Source: Pseudisothecium myosuroides (lineage: Eukaryota > Streptophyta > Bryopsida > Hypnales > Lembophyllaceae). From it: a DNA stretch of 64,000 bases. Location of the stretch: assembly GCA_951799445.1 (NCBI GenBank), contig OX637287.1, positions 50,125,724 through 50,189,723 of the forward strand. Reading direction: 5' to 3'. The notes below the pieces were generated by a model, which searched no databases, was not told the origin of the DNA, and was given only the letters and a program-made list of their open reading frames with translations. The translations under genes were made by a program, and so were the position numbers. Of this stretch, positions 25,725-37,267 are shown one piece after another; within the stretch, counting starts at the first letter, position 1; the number at the start of each line of letters is the position of its first letter.

Positions 25725-26786
25725 ATGGGCATGGCGTCGCAATCAACCTCCGGGAGTCTTGGTGAAGCTGGGAGCATGAACGCGAGTATCTGGGGCGGTT
25801 TGCAAACTTACATTGACCTAAACATGATGATCTACGCCAAGTTACCAATCGGAGACTTCTTTCGATTGCGTCAAGTGTGCAAGGATTGGAACCGTCTAGC
25901 ATCGGATCAAGCCTTTCTTCTTGGAAATTTGAGAGATCCGATCCCTTCACCTTACTTCGTCGTGGACAGTCAAATAATTGGTCATCCTCGCCTTTTGACT
26001 TACAAAGCCTCTTCGTGGAGTTGGACCCGGCTACCTCCAATGAAATGTGAAGCAGGAGGCATGCTTCTCTGTGAAGACTCTGACCGCGTTTTCAATGTTC
26101 ACACAAGAGTTTTTCATTCCTTGCCTCCGTTAGAAGTGGGGGAAGAAGATGGGCAACCTTTGATTGGACTGATAGTTGATAGCCTATCTTCCTTCCAGGT
26201 GATTCTTGGTGACCAAAATATCGGTACACGAATTTATGACTCGAATCGCAACTTGTGGATGCATAAGTCATCCACACACGAATTCTCGACGAATGGACAA
26301 TTTACGGACGACGATGAAGTGATGCCAAAGCCGACCAGTGTCTACTACAATGGCCTCTGGTACATTAGGGTGTGGGACCAGATGATTGTTGATCTCCACT
26401 ATTACAATTTGGAGAGAGATGAGTGGCGGGTTGTATCGCTTCGGGAGACTGATGAGACTTGGGCGTTCTGCGACTTTGGAGTCTGGCGGAATCGCCTTTA
26501 TATGTTTCGAATCGAGGTTGAGCCCAGTGTTGGAATTTCGGCGTGGGAGACTTGTGGTAAGCCTGAGTTTGAGCGTAATTGGACACTGTATGATCGCATG
26601 CCGGAAGATTTGTGTGCGTGGATGTTGGCTGCTTGGTATGACGGTGCGGAGATCGAGATGCAAGGCAAATTCTGTGGGGAGTATGTGCTTGTATATAATT
26701 GTGGGGGGATTGAAGAGGAGACGGAGAGGGCTGTTTTGTACAATTTGAACCAGAAGACGTGGGAGAACGTGGAGTTGCCTGCTTGA
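25725..26786 (+). CDS. F-box protein, F-box/kelch-like
   Basis: 353 residues from ATG 25725 (MGMASQ; a second ATG at 25731); the longer ORF begins with a non-ATG codon. Residues about 33-70 form an F-box (IYAKLPIGDFFRLRQVCKDW and NRLASDQAFL), which would bind the SKP1 adaptor of an SCF ubiquitin ligase. The rest resembles F-box/kelch beta-propeller proteins: repeated blade-like strands such as SVYYNGLWYIRVW, LHYYNLERDEWRVVSL, DFGVWRNRLYMF and AVLYNLNQKTWENVEL. A CAG just before the ATG could be a splice acceptor, so a 5' non-coding exon is possible. The substrate is unknown. Confidence 0.88.
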   Translation: MGMASQSTSGSLGEAGSMNASIWGGLQTYIDLNMMIYAKLPIGDFFRLRQVCKDWNRLASDQAFLLGNLRDPIPSPYFVVDSQIIGHPRLLTYKASSWSWTRLPPMKCEAGGMLLCEDSDRVFNVHTRVFHSLPPLEVGEEDGQPLIGLIVDSLSSFQVILGDQNIGTRIYDSNRNLWMHKSSTHEFSTNGQFTDDDEVMPKPTSVYYNGLWYIRVWDQMIVDLHYYNLERDEWRVVSLRETDETWAFCDFGVWRNRLYMFRIEVEPSVGISAWETCGKPEFERNWTLYDRMPEDLCAWMLAAWYDGAEIEMQGKFCGEYVLVYNCGGIEEETERAVLYNLNQKTWENVELPA

Positions 26787-28779
26787 CCTCTGAAGGCTTC
26801 ATGGGCTTGGAGTAATGCAAAAAGCAGCAGTGGTTTGCTACGAGAGGATTTTGCGCTTTCAGAACTACTCGAGCTGCGTTTACAATAGAATATGTTGCAG
26901 AACAATTTTGAACTATGTACAGCGTCAAGGTCCGGAAGCTGCTGGTGATTCTTCGCAGCTAATTCTAATGCCCTGGCTCTCATGTTGTCGCGTGTTACAC
27001 TTGTCTTTCTAAGCTTTGGAAAATTTGAAAGTTTTCTCATGGAACAATTTCGGTGCAATTTAAGTAACGTAGAGAATTGGATGTGGCAGCCTGGCAGGAT
27101 ACAACCTTTGTAAGTAACATAACGTTATTATGCAAGTCAAGATGTACCTGTCTTAGAGACAAAACATTCCCTAGTTGCCACTCTCTTAATGTTAAGCAAA
27201 CAGAGACTAGCAATCAACACCAATTTCATCTAATTTGTTCACCAAAGCCACCCAATATGTTAATAGTCTTGTGAATTGAGAATTATGGTTGTGAAAAAAT
27301 TGCTAAGGTGATTATTTTAAGCGAGTATAAACTTTTAGAGTAGGCCTGTCTAAGCCAGTGAAATGTTTACTATGGTAATTCTATCATCCTTGAATATTAT
27401 TAATTGATTTATTAGGTGAAATTTGCATACTTCTGAAGTTGTGTGCAAGCTTGACTTTAGATTTTAATTGGCATACTCAAATTCAAAAGTTTACCGGTAG
27501 TATCATAGTCGTATGAACGTTATATACCTACACTAAAAAATAGCTTTTAATCGATTTAAATTGTTTTTTCTTTCAACTTTGTTTGTTTGTTAGGATTCAA
27601 AGATTTTAGCATGCGATTGTACTGTACAAATGGGGTACCGTCCCAGAAAACGCGACCTTTAAGTTGTGAATGACGATAATGTAGCTATGCCTGAAGCACA
27701 AAGCCAAGCTGCACATGACTCATGTTGAGAGTCAAGAACCTTTGGTTCCAAACCACCTGCAACCATTTTGACTCTCATTTCTCCCAGCCCTGATTTGAGG
27801 TAGACTCATAAGATCTAATTGAACTAAGATAAGTCTGGCTCAAAGATCTAATTGCTCAAGAGTCGCAACATTGAGAGCTACATTTGAGACTACATACATA
27901 TCTATTTCACAGCATTTGGACAAGCAACTCCCTTGCATTGAACTCTGTTTAGTGTGAAATTTGAAACTTCTTTGAGATTTCTTCTCAAAGGAAAGATGTA
28001 CTTATAGATATTTCTAACATATGTAAGCTACTAAATTTTGAAAATTCATCATTGACAGTTTTCAAACAATTATGTATATAATCATAGAATACATATTTTT
28101 AAACGCCATAAATAGAATTTTGTTTTGTTTATAAAATTTGATAAGTTGGATTGAGATTGTGTAAGGATGAAATGGTGTAAAAATTGCTTGTGAGAATGAC
28201 ATGTTTGTATAGGAAACCAAGGCTGAGGTTTTAAAATTTTGGTCGCTTTTTGTAGATTTTAGAAGAAAGTTGCACAACCCCAATTCAAACTTTGAATTTT
28301 TGTTATGTATATGAAAACTGGAATACTTGTTTAAAATTTGAACATGTTACATTACCTTAAACATTTGATTACATTTTTGTTTTTGAAAAATTGCAAGTTT
28401 TAAACCATATTTTGAAATAAGATTGACATTTTTTTATACTAACAATGTGCTAAATACTTAGTAGAAAGAATGAAATTTCTTTAAAATATTTCAAGAGCTG
28501 CTTTTTTTTATTGTGAACTTGTTAATAAATAGCAATGTGTAGAAATTATGGTCTACTATGTATTGCCTTTTTTTCATCAAAGACCACTCTAAATTGCCAT
28601 TTCTATTGTAAAGGGTGAATAGCTTTACAATTTTTTTAATTTATTTTTGTATACTTAATCATGAGATCTTACACTACACTAGTGTGAAAATGTGTGGAAG
28701 AAATTTTAGAAACTTCACCATGTACATTGCAAGATATTTGAGTTTAAAGTGAAGAAAATGGAATTTTGAGCACTATCCT
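26787..28779. other. Intergenic, 3' of the F-box gene
   Basis: The first ~200 bases are probably 3' UTR. The rest is AT-rich with no supported gene. Confidence 0.4.
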
Positions 28780-29255
28780 TAATTTGTTCACAATAAAATT
28801 TTAGACTTCATTTGGGCATAGTAGAATAAGGTTTACCAAAAAACATTGAGCTAATTTTCATCTCCAAAAACTTGTTTGTGATTTTGAGCCTCCACCCAAA
28901 AGTTATGGAAAAAATTCAGAGAGGATGATTGAAAATATCAAAGAAAATGTCCCTTTTGACCCATCTTTGAACTTTTTACATAACTTTTGATTGGAGGTTC
29001 AAAATCTCAAATGGATTTTTGAAGATAAAATCTATTTTAATTTTTCAAATTAAATTAGTTCAAAGTTTCTTGAAAAAATTTGTTCTACTATGCCTAAATG
29101 ACGTCTGAGATTCTACTTTGAGCACAATTCCTACTTTTGACTTGACTATGAGAGGTTGATCGAGCACCTACTAATCGGCTAATTTACATATCCCATATGG
29201 GTTTTTTTACCTCCAACCACCCCACTTGTATAAAGAGTTTATCTTCTCTTCTCTT
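28780..29255. mobile_element. Long palindromic element, copy 3 (uninterrupted)
   Basis: Left TTAGACTTCATTTGGGCATA and right TATGCCTAAATGACGTCTGA are inverted partners. The whole is collinear with copies 1 and 2 but carries no TTAA insertion, so it serves as an approximate empty-site reference. Confidence 0.6.
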
Positions 29256-29329
29256 TCTAAATATAAAATAAGTGGCTTTTGAAGCTATAGAAGATAGTTG
29301 CTGAATATTTTGATTTTTTTGAATTTAAT

Positions 29330-29905
29330 GCCAAAGTTTTTAAAATTTCATTTTAAAGAGCTAAAGTTTATTTTTGAATTTAATGAAATATTCAACAACA
29401 AAGTATTGAACTTGATATTTGAGCATGGTAATCCCAACCTTACGGTGAGATTGTTTTAACAAGCATACTTAATCTTTTGGAGTTTTTTTTCCTTAAAATT
29501 TAGATAATTGAGTTAAAAAATGAATCTTATATATCATTTTCTCAAGAAGTTTCTATGATTGCCCACAAAATAAGAAGCTCTATTTAACTTTACATTAATA
29601 AATCCAAATGGAATAAATCAATTCTTTCCATGGAGAAAAATATAATCAATGAGAAAAAACATTAAAAAATTTAGTTCAAATTTTTGTGGATTTTTTTAAT
29701 GCTAATTCTCCCTCATTGAGTTTATTGTGGCATAACTTTTGCTCCTAGGCACTAATTGAAATATAATAATTATATTCCTCCAAAATTAATGTATTTTTCT
29801 ATCATATAAAAAGTTTCAAAAAATCATATAAAAAATTGAGGTAATGTGAGCCTACCTAAAATTCATTTTTGTTCTTTAAGGGGACTTTGGAACTTTAGAG
29901 GTTAA
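29330..29905 (-). mobile_element. TTAA-flanked element E, inverted and truncated
   Basis: The right boundary AACTTTAGAGGTTAA (TTAA 29902-29905) is the inverted start of the family, and GGCATAACTTTTGCTCCTAG is the reverse complement of the block found in elements A and D. The other end is not recognisable, so the left coordinate is approximate. Confidence 0.5.
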
Positions 29906-31699
29906 TGTAGTCTTTGAAGGATAATAAATGTAGGATTCATTGACAACAACAAAAAATTGTCCTAATGACAATTTGAATTGCATTTGATAGTTGTTGCAAG
30001 TTAAACACATATAAATATCCTAAAACATCTTTTTATAATACATTGTTGTGTATGAAAACATGGAAGTTTATATATAGATTCAAACTTTTGGAAGTCAATG
30101 TGCACTTAGTGAATGATATTATGGTAGGTTCAATTTGGTGCTCATCAAATGGTGCACTTTGTATGCAACAAATTTTTTCATATTGCATAGTTTGTAGTTA
30201 TAATGTTCTTACATTTCATAGTGACAAATATTCTTCATTTCCATAGCCTTTTATAGATCAAATTATTTCTTTCTAGTGAGGCAAAACTAGAGATGAACAA
30301 TTATATATTCCATTCTACCTTTCTGGTAACACATTTCAAGCATAAAATTAATACATTCTTTATGATTTGTTGAATTTCAAATTTAGAAAACGCAATCCAA
30401 ATACGACTCAAGTTGTATTCTTATACACATTTCTTGTACTTACTCAAAGACTTCAGTTTTTATAAAATCAAAATGTCAATCAAAATAACTAATGTTAAGA
30501 TGATGTAGAACACAAAAAGTGCCCAATGAATGACTTTCAAGGTTATTGTAGAAAGAAAGAATGCACTTAAATTCATCCAAGAATCTAATAAATTTTGTCT
30601 AACTACCTTGGTGATAGGCCTTGTCCTTCCAAAGTTAAACATGAAGTTTGTGATCTTTGTAAAATAACACTTGCAAATTCCATTACGTATGCTGTAAAAT
30701 TAGAATAAAATATTGCCATACATTAATAATTATACATTGTAATATATTAGCGTATTATTTATTGAACTTAGTTTAGTGCACATTGTGCAGGCTTTGAGTT
30801 ATTGGCAAGTTGGACCTCAAAAGGAACGGGAAGGACATTGATAATGGTCATGCTCAAGCACACTCTGCATATAAACCAAAGAGAGCCAACATCAATTTAG
30901 TTGAGTTACATTAATTGGTGCTATTCAGAGTGCCGAAATTGTGTTATTCAATTGCTCAAAACTGTAAGTTTTATGTTGTAGGGCACCTGCTGAACAGTGT
31001 GAATATTGTGAATTTATACCAAATTTACTGAAATTAAACTCCTGCACGGTGGCAACCCAAGTTCACACCCTTAAAAGTAGTGCAGTACACCTTGTCAATT
31101 AGACTTATTGTCTGCATGTACAATTGTCCATTGCTATGTAATGGAACTACTTAAATTTTAATACAATTTTCATCCAGTCCTTGTAGTAGTTAAGCTAGGC
31201 TCATTACGGCTCAATTCAAGAGTAACTCATACTGCAGAAGTTCAGAGTTCTACAGTAAGTTAGAACATGCCCCCAAACAGTCACTTTTCTCAAATATTTT
31301 GGTACATCAGTGTGGGAAAAATTATTTTCACTGAAAAATCTTTAGAGAATTCAATCTTGGGACTGAGTAGGATAATGAGAAATGTGCTTATTTCCATGAG
31401 ATGTACTTTGTTTTCTTCATACAGCATATGCTCACTTGGTGGCACATTTTCTACCTGATTTTTTATGATCCCTTGCCTCGATCTACCTCACTGTTGAAGG
31501 GTATGTCTATCAGGTGCTTGCTATCATGCAAGAAATGGCATCCCTAGATCGATGGGACTATTGCACATGCTCTTTTTCCGTACGTCCATTATCCAAGTTG
31601 TCCGAAAAAAAGGCCTCCGTGACCTTGGGATCCTACATTTGTTTTTAATGCCACTGTTTTCTCACCAGCACACCTAGTTCGCAAGAGTTTGCTCTAAAC
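29906..31699. other. Intergenic AT-rich sequence
   Basis: No gene, RNA or repeat boundary supported. Confidence 0.4.
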
Positions 31700-32244
31700 T
31701 CATGCCGTGATCAGAGGCTGGAATGATCCTTTGGATATATTTCTTCTGAAAGCTACTGAAAACTGAAAGGCTCATCTCAGCAACCACGAAACCAACTGAA
31801 TGCACTGAATTTGCCAATTCCCATCTGCACATAATGAATCGTTTTCAAATGCAGTCTGTGCCACCGTCTCCAAACTCTGCCACTCACGGATCGTCCCCAA
31901 ACCCTAAACAAGTTCATTCTCAGTCACTAAACCCTCGTTTAGGAAAATCGATCCTATGCATCCATCTACTGCAAAATCTGCTACACGCGGATCATGGAGT
32001 GTCCCAAAAATCCTACAGAAGTTCATTCAATTCGCAAAGTCCCTACCACTCAGTCCACTACACCCTCGGTTTTGGATCGAATTGCGACTTCAGAAAGGCT
32101 CATGCCGCGATCAGAGTCTCGAATGATCCTTTGGATATATTTCAATTTCTGCTGAAAGCTACTGCAAACTGAAAGGCTCATCTCAGCAACCATGAAACCA
32201 ACTGAATGCCCATCCGCAAATAATCACTTGTTTTCAAATGCAGT
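31700..32244 (-). repeat. Inverted satellite fragment between two ~150-bp direct repeats
   Basis: Direct repeats at about 31700-31853 and 32100-32244 share ATGATCCTTTGGATATATTT and CTGAAAGGCTCATCTCAGCA. Between them, 31854-32098 is the reverse complement of the last units of the array at 23540-25290 (ACTAAACCCTCGTTTAGG, GGAGTGTCCCAAAAATCC). Confidence 0.75.
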
Positions 32245-32409
32245 ATGAGTCTCTCTAACCGCTTCCAAATTTACAACTACACTCAACCCTAATAAAACTG
32301 CATTGTTTTCTCAAATGGACCTCTAAGTGCACTCTCACATGTGCTCACAAATTGACGTGTGAAAGTTGTCGAATGTGATGTGCGTACCCAACGTGGCAGA
32401 TTCTGAGGA

Positions 32410-32417
32410 TATAAAAG
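32410..32417 (+). promoter_or_regulatory. Possible TATA box for the S1-family gene
   Basis: TATAAAAG, 337 bases before the ATG of the S1-family CDS. This is the best TATA-like match upstream; the implied 5' leader is long but possible. Confidence 0.3.
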
Positions 32418-32753
32418 GAATGCACAAGTATATATTGTATCGTTAGAGAGGCCATTACGAGCAATTAGAATGTCATTGAAATGTGGTTAGAATTACGTGG
32501 ACGTAATCTGCTAAAACAACGTTAATAATGTGCCTTTAAAATTCTGTTCTGATGCGTTCCGTGCATTAATCTATCCTTCTGATGCGCTCCACGGTCACGT
32601 CGTAAGAACAGTGTCCAAAGACCCGACCCCACTGGCACTGTTGTTGAGTGCATTACAAAGAGCTCCAGCTGCGAAACAAAACTCATCTCCGCACTTGATT
32701 TTCAGAGCCTGACTTGGAGCACTTCTCACACGCAAGACTGAGGGGTGGTGGAC

Positions 32754-33176
32754 ATGGCGAAGCCGCTTAGTGTTTCCATGTGCAGCACCATAGCTTTGGC
32801 ATTTCTAGTTCTGCAGCTCGTGATGCTGCAGTCCGCTTCCCTGGTCTCGGCCAGCCCGTGCTCGGTGAACATCTACAACGAGATTCCGGGATCAAAGGTT
32901 TTACTGAACTGCGGCAGCTTCGGAGAGCGGCCCCTGGTGTATGGCGCGTACTTCGGGTGGGGGTTCAAAGCCAGCATCTGGGGCAAGACGAAATGGAGTT
33001 GCGGTTTCCGATGGGGCACCAAAGCGCAAGAGTTTTACGTGTGGGTGGACGATGGGTTGCTTGGCACTGTGGCCGTTCGACCTTGCACGCATTGTCTGTG
33101 GCGCATACGCGAGCAAGGAATGTACCGCGATGGCAAGTATGGCACGCCGATTTTGATTCACAAGTGGTTGCCGTGA
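32754..33176 (+). CDS. Plant self-incompatibility S1-family secreted protein
   Basis: 140 residues from ATG 32754 (MAKPLSVSM). A signal peptide spans about residues 1-33 (hydrophobic ALAFLVLQLVMLQ, cleavage near VSA-SP). The mature part has the S1-domain pattern: VNIYNEIPG, LNCGSFGE, a Tyr/Phe-Gly-rich centre with YFGWGFKASIWGKTKW, then SCGFRW, EFYVWVD and a closing Cys pair RPCTHC before LWRIREQG and ILIHKWLP. S1 proteins are small secreted ligands. In Papaver one acts as the stigma determinant of self-incompatibility, while most homologues have unknown roles, so no mating role is claimed. The stop codon lies inside the first unit of a tandem repeat (see 33162-33507). Confidence 0.88.
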   Translation: MAKPLSVSMCSTIALAFLVLQLVMLQSASLVSASPCSVNIYNEIPGSKVLLNCGSFGERPLVYGAYFGWGFKASIWGKTKWSCGFRWGTKAQEFYVWVDDGLLGTVAVRPCTHCLWRIREQGMYRDGKYGTPILIHKWLP

Positions 33177-33507
33177 GGGACATGACTGATAAATAGTGGT
33201 GGTAATATGTTCACCATTTCATAGATGGTTGTGAGGGACATGATTGATCAATAGTGGTAATATGTTTGCCATTTCATAGATGTTTGTGACTCAGGGACAT
33301 GAGTGATAAATAGTGGAAATATGTTTGCCAGTTCATAGATGGTTGTGAGGGACATGACTGATCAGTGGTGGTAATATGTGAGCCATTTCAAAGATGGTTG
33401 TGACTGAGGGACATGACTGATCAATAGTGGTAATATGTTTGCCATTTCATAGATGGTTGTGAGGGACACAACTGATCAATGGTGGTAATATGTGAGCCAT
33501 CTCTAAC
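33162..33507 (+). repeat. ~57-bp minisatellite starting at the S1 gene stop codon
   Basis: Six units begin at about 33165, 33226, 33281, 33341, 33395 and 33456. Each has GGTTGTGAGGGACATGACTG and TGGTAATATGT, and units alternate between GTGAGGGA and GTGACT(C/G)AGGGA forms. The first unit includes the last codons and TGA of the S1 CDS. Confidence 0.9.
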
Positions 33508-36337
33508 TGTCTACCGATTGGTTGGCAATACATAGTCATGCTAATATGGGTGATATTAGTCATAAATGATGGCCTATAGATCATCGTGAATAAAGAGTTT
33601 GTTGCAGATAGTTTGACTGAGTAGCAACACCTCTATGTTGTGTCTTGAACTATTTGCTTTACGTAGTCTTTCTACTGTGCTAGCGACTGTCTTTTTAGGA
33701 CTTGTTGATGGTGGATTAATAAAGGGTGTGATTTGAAGGCCGCATTAAAATTCTTATGTCTTGTTGCGGTTATGTATTGTTTAGTTTGAGTGTGGGTTGA
33801 TTGGTTACCATTGGTCATCCAAATTTTCACATGTTTTTGAAGAGAAATCCGAAGGAATTGAAGGGTTCTTTGAGGCAATCAATTGCAAGTTGAAGAAATC
33901 TCTGGGGTGACTAGTAGGAGTTGAAATATTTTTTCTCTTCACAACCTCATGGATGTCCATTTTAAGGAAGCCAAGTATCAAATGTGGATACCCAATACTT
34001 TCAATTTAGAAATGTATAGATCAATACTAGAGAGTTGAAAAAAAGGCAAAACACCTTCGCTGTTGGATATCTCCTAAAAATTTGGTACTTGCCTAGGGAG
34101 ATTGCAACACTATGATAATTCATGTATTTGTTGGTTTGATGCATTGACTAAATAAACTAGTTAATGTTTGGGAGATGGAAGGCTTTAGTGCATTATTAGA
34201 CATAATGTTGAAAAGAAAGTGACATCCCTTCTCACCATTAACATAATCAACCAATGTCCCTTCCTTCTCACAATTGACAAGTTTGGGATTGTCCCTTCTC
34301 ATTTGAATTTTGTTGGAAGTTCAACAGAAAGCTCAATTTAGTGTAGTGAAAAGAAGAAATTGATGAATCAATGGCGTGCAAGCTTCAAGGCACAAGCTCA
34401 ACTTTGGTGGAGTCCAAATTCTCCCTCTAGCAATGTAGCAGTGCTTCAATATGTGTTCATCGATTTTGGGAATACCCTACTATTTTGATAGATGTTCTAT
34501 CGCCATATTTGATGGTAGGAGGCACACCAATGCTTGCATTATAATGCTCATCTTTCCTTAATCATTTCTAAAATGTATAGATGTCTAATTTTTGGTTGAT
34601 TGAAAGTCTTAAAATAAGGAAATGAATTGCAATTCAGAATTATTTTCTTCTAGAGATTCCATAGAAACATCAATGCCTTGAGAATTAGAGTTGGTATGAT
34701 GGATTGTTCAACTACAATGAAAATGAATTGAAAATCATTTAAAAATTTAATTTGTTGAAGTAACTATTGCAATCCAAAATTGTCACTTCCATTTGAGTCC
34801 TATTAATTCACCACCATTACTGGAAAAAAGTTTGGTCATTAAGCTACAAAATAAGAGTGTGGTGTTAGGTACTCAAGTGGGTCTTTGAAGCCAAGCTCTC
34901 ACATTGTAGCTATAATGGCCTAAAATCTCCTTCTAGACTTGCACCTAAACTTCTAATAATATTCATTTACAATATAGTTATATTTATTATAGATCCCTTA
35001 ATTTTAGATTTTAGATTGCCAACTTTTTAATATGTTTGTTTATTTTCCAATTGGTACAACATTTTAAATTTTCACTAGGCATTTGGAGTTTTTTCCACAC
35101 CAATATAATATGATAATATTTTGATTTGTTTTGTTATTTCACAACCTTATTGATTGCCATTTTTTAGTGAGATCTTGATTTTTTGTTTTTGATTTTATAA
35201 ACATTGCAACATCGTCTAGTTGCAATTTTCATTAGATCATTCAAAAAATCCATTTTAGGACTTTGAAGTTTGGGGATTGACCTCATATAAAATGGATAAT
35301 TTACTGAAGTAAATTATACCGAATGCACCCCGTACAAAATCTCAATTAGATTAAGCATTGAAGGTACACATCAATTTGAGATGGAAAAGGTAAAAGATGA
35401 AAACAAAGGTCATCCTTGATTTCATCTATATCTCTTGATGTGCACCTCTATTTGCTTGATTAGATTGAAATTTGAATTTTTACAAGCAATTAGTTGGAGA
35501 AGGATCAAACTTTCCAATGAATTATCAAGTACATCCATTTCTATAAAGTGAAAGTTAAAAAACTAGTTAGAACGGTCAATGTATTATTTGAAATTATTTT
35601 AATTTTTTCATGATTCTTAAATTTCAATCTTAAAAGAGGATGTAATCATGTAAAAGAATATCATAACATACAATTCTTTTTGCATCATTCCAAAATGCCA
35701 ATGCTCTTGTTTTGTTCACAAAATTGACCTTTAAATGTGTATCCTAGCAATTAGTGATTATTGATCCTCTTAGACAAGAAGTTTAAAATAAATTTGGAAA
35801 AAAGCATAATGTTTTAAGACCATTTTTCTTTTGAAATCCAATGTTATTGTAAATTGATTGATGACATAATTAGAATTTTGTTTTGAACATAAGCCCTTCT
35901 TTACTAGTAGTTAAGTTAAATAAAAAGCCCATTTGAAACTTTGCATTGACTTACTTTTCCTAACTATACCTCGTATTCACAATTGAAATCTAAAATCAAC
36001 TCTCTTTTGTTTTGTATATACATGTGCATTATTTGCGCTTTGGGGAGATATTATGTTACTTATTGTTTTGTGATTTTTATACCCTTCATTATAAAATATT
36101 TGTAATTCATTTAGTTTTTCTTGTGCTACCAATATCTATGTTTTGTTCAATGTTTGAAATAATCAGAGGGTATGTTGTTTATAAAAAAATTGCATTCTTT
36201 TTAGGTTTTAGATGGTCGCGGTGTTGTAATGATCTAGAAATATATAGGATGTGAATTTGTTCAGAGCAACACAATATGGAATTATGGAACAATCAATTAC
36301 AAACTCAACCAAGTAAACATCTGAATGAGCTAAGGTG
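33508..36337. other. Gene-poor AT-rich region
   Basis: Nothing beyond short domain-free ORFs on either strand. Confidence 0.4.
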
Positions 36338-36454
36338 GTATGTGCACCTACAAGTGATACTCTCCTAATTATGACACCTATCTACAACTTCAAATCTTAG
36401 ACAATTGTACATAGGTGTCGTAATTAGGAGGGTGTCACTTTTAGGTGCACATAT
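36338..36454. repeat. 43-bp inverted repeat (hairpin)
   Basis: Arms 36338-36380 and 36412-36454 are near-perfect reverse complements (GTATGTGCACCTA, CTCCTAATTATGACACCTA) with a 31-nt loop. A small foldback element, MITE or miRNA-like hairpin. Confidence 0.75.
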
Positions 36455-36886
36455 CTTATGTATCCCACTTTCTCTACCCCTGTCTGTATACGGGATCGCT
36501 CCATTCATGACTTGAATGGAGTCCATTGTGAAAATTATCTGGGGACATCATCCCTAGAGAGATCAATTTCTGCAGAGTCCATGTGTAATATAAAACAAGA
36601 CGGAATGTGGAACTGAACAAATAACCATCAGGTCCAACCTTGACAAACAATTTAATGCAAAATTGAAGGGTTTACAAAATCTATTGTCACTAAGGTTAGT
36701 AGGGAGTGAGGGAGAGTAATAGAAACTTTGATGGTAAGTCATGTCCTACTACAAATCATGGAAACAATTTGCAATCATGCCCACTATTTGGAACATGTAA
36801 GAAAATGAAATATCAAAACATGAAGTTGGTAAACTTGAAATTAAAGCCATCAGACATCCGTGTCTAATAAAAACATTATATTGACT
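36455..36886. other. Intergenic spacer
   Basis: No feature recognised. Confidence 0.35.
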
Positions 36887-37267
36887 AGAGCATCGTCAGC
36901 GTACGCTCTCGGCTCGGGTCGAGCCAACCACCAAAACATTTCCCACTACAAATCTGGTCAAGGAAGGAAGGAGCCCACTCACACCACAATTGTCTTTGCA
37001 AACACTACAACACCATCCCCGCCATTGTAGTGTGATCTTATTAGTTTGTTGGATTGTGTGCGGCAGCTGTTCATTTCTTGCGTTTATTAATAATTAACAT
37101 GCTGGTTGGCTCATCCGTCTACCAAATAATTAATGCAGAAGATTGACTTTTGTTTGGTGTGTGCACAAGGCGGGGATGGCTAGGGTATTTCCTATACTTG
37201 GGAGGTGCACGGCTTAAGCCATCTATATCCCCAGCCTTGTTTTGAGGGAATGGGTAGCGATGCTCTT
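36887..37267. mobile_element. MITE with AGAGCATCG termini
   Basis: About 380 bp begins AGAGCATCGTCAGC and ends GGGTAGCGATGCTCTT, inverted termini of the AGAGCATC type common in plant MITEs. The interior is more GC-rich than its flanks. No target duplication could be read with confidence. Confidence 0.5.
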
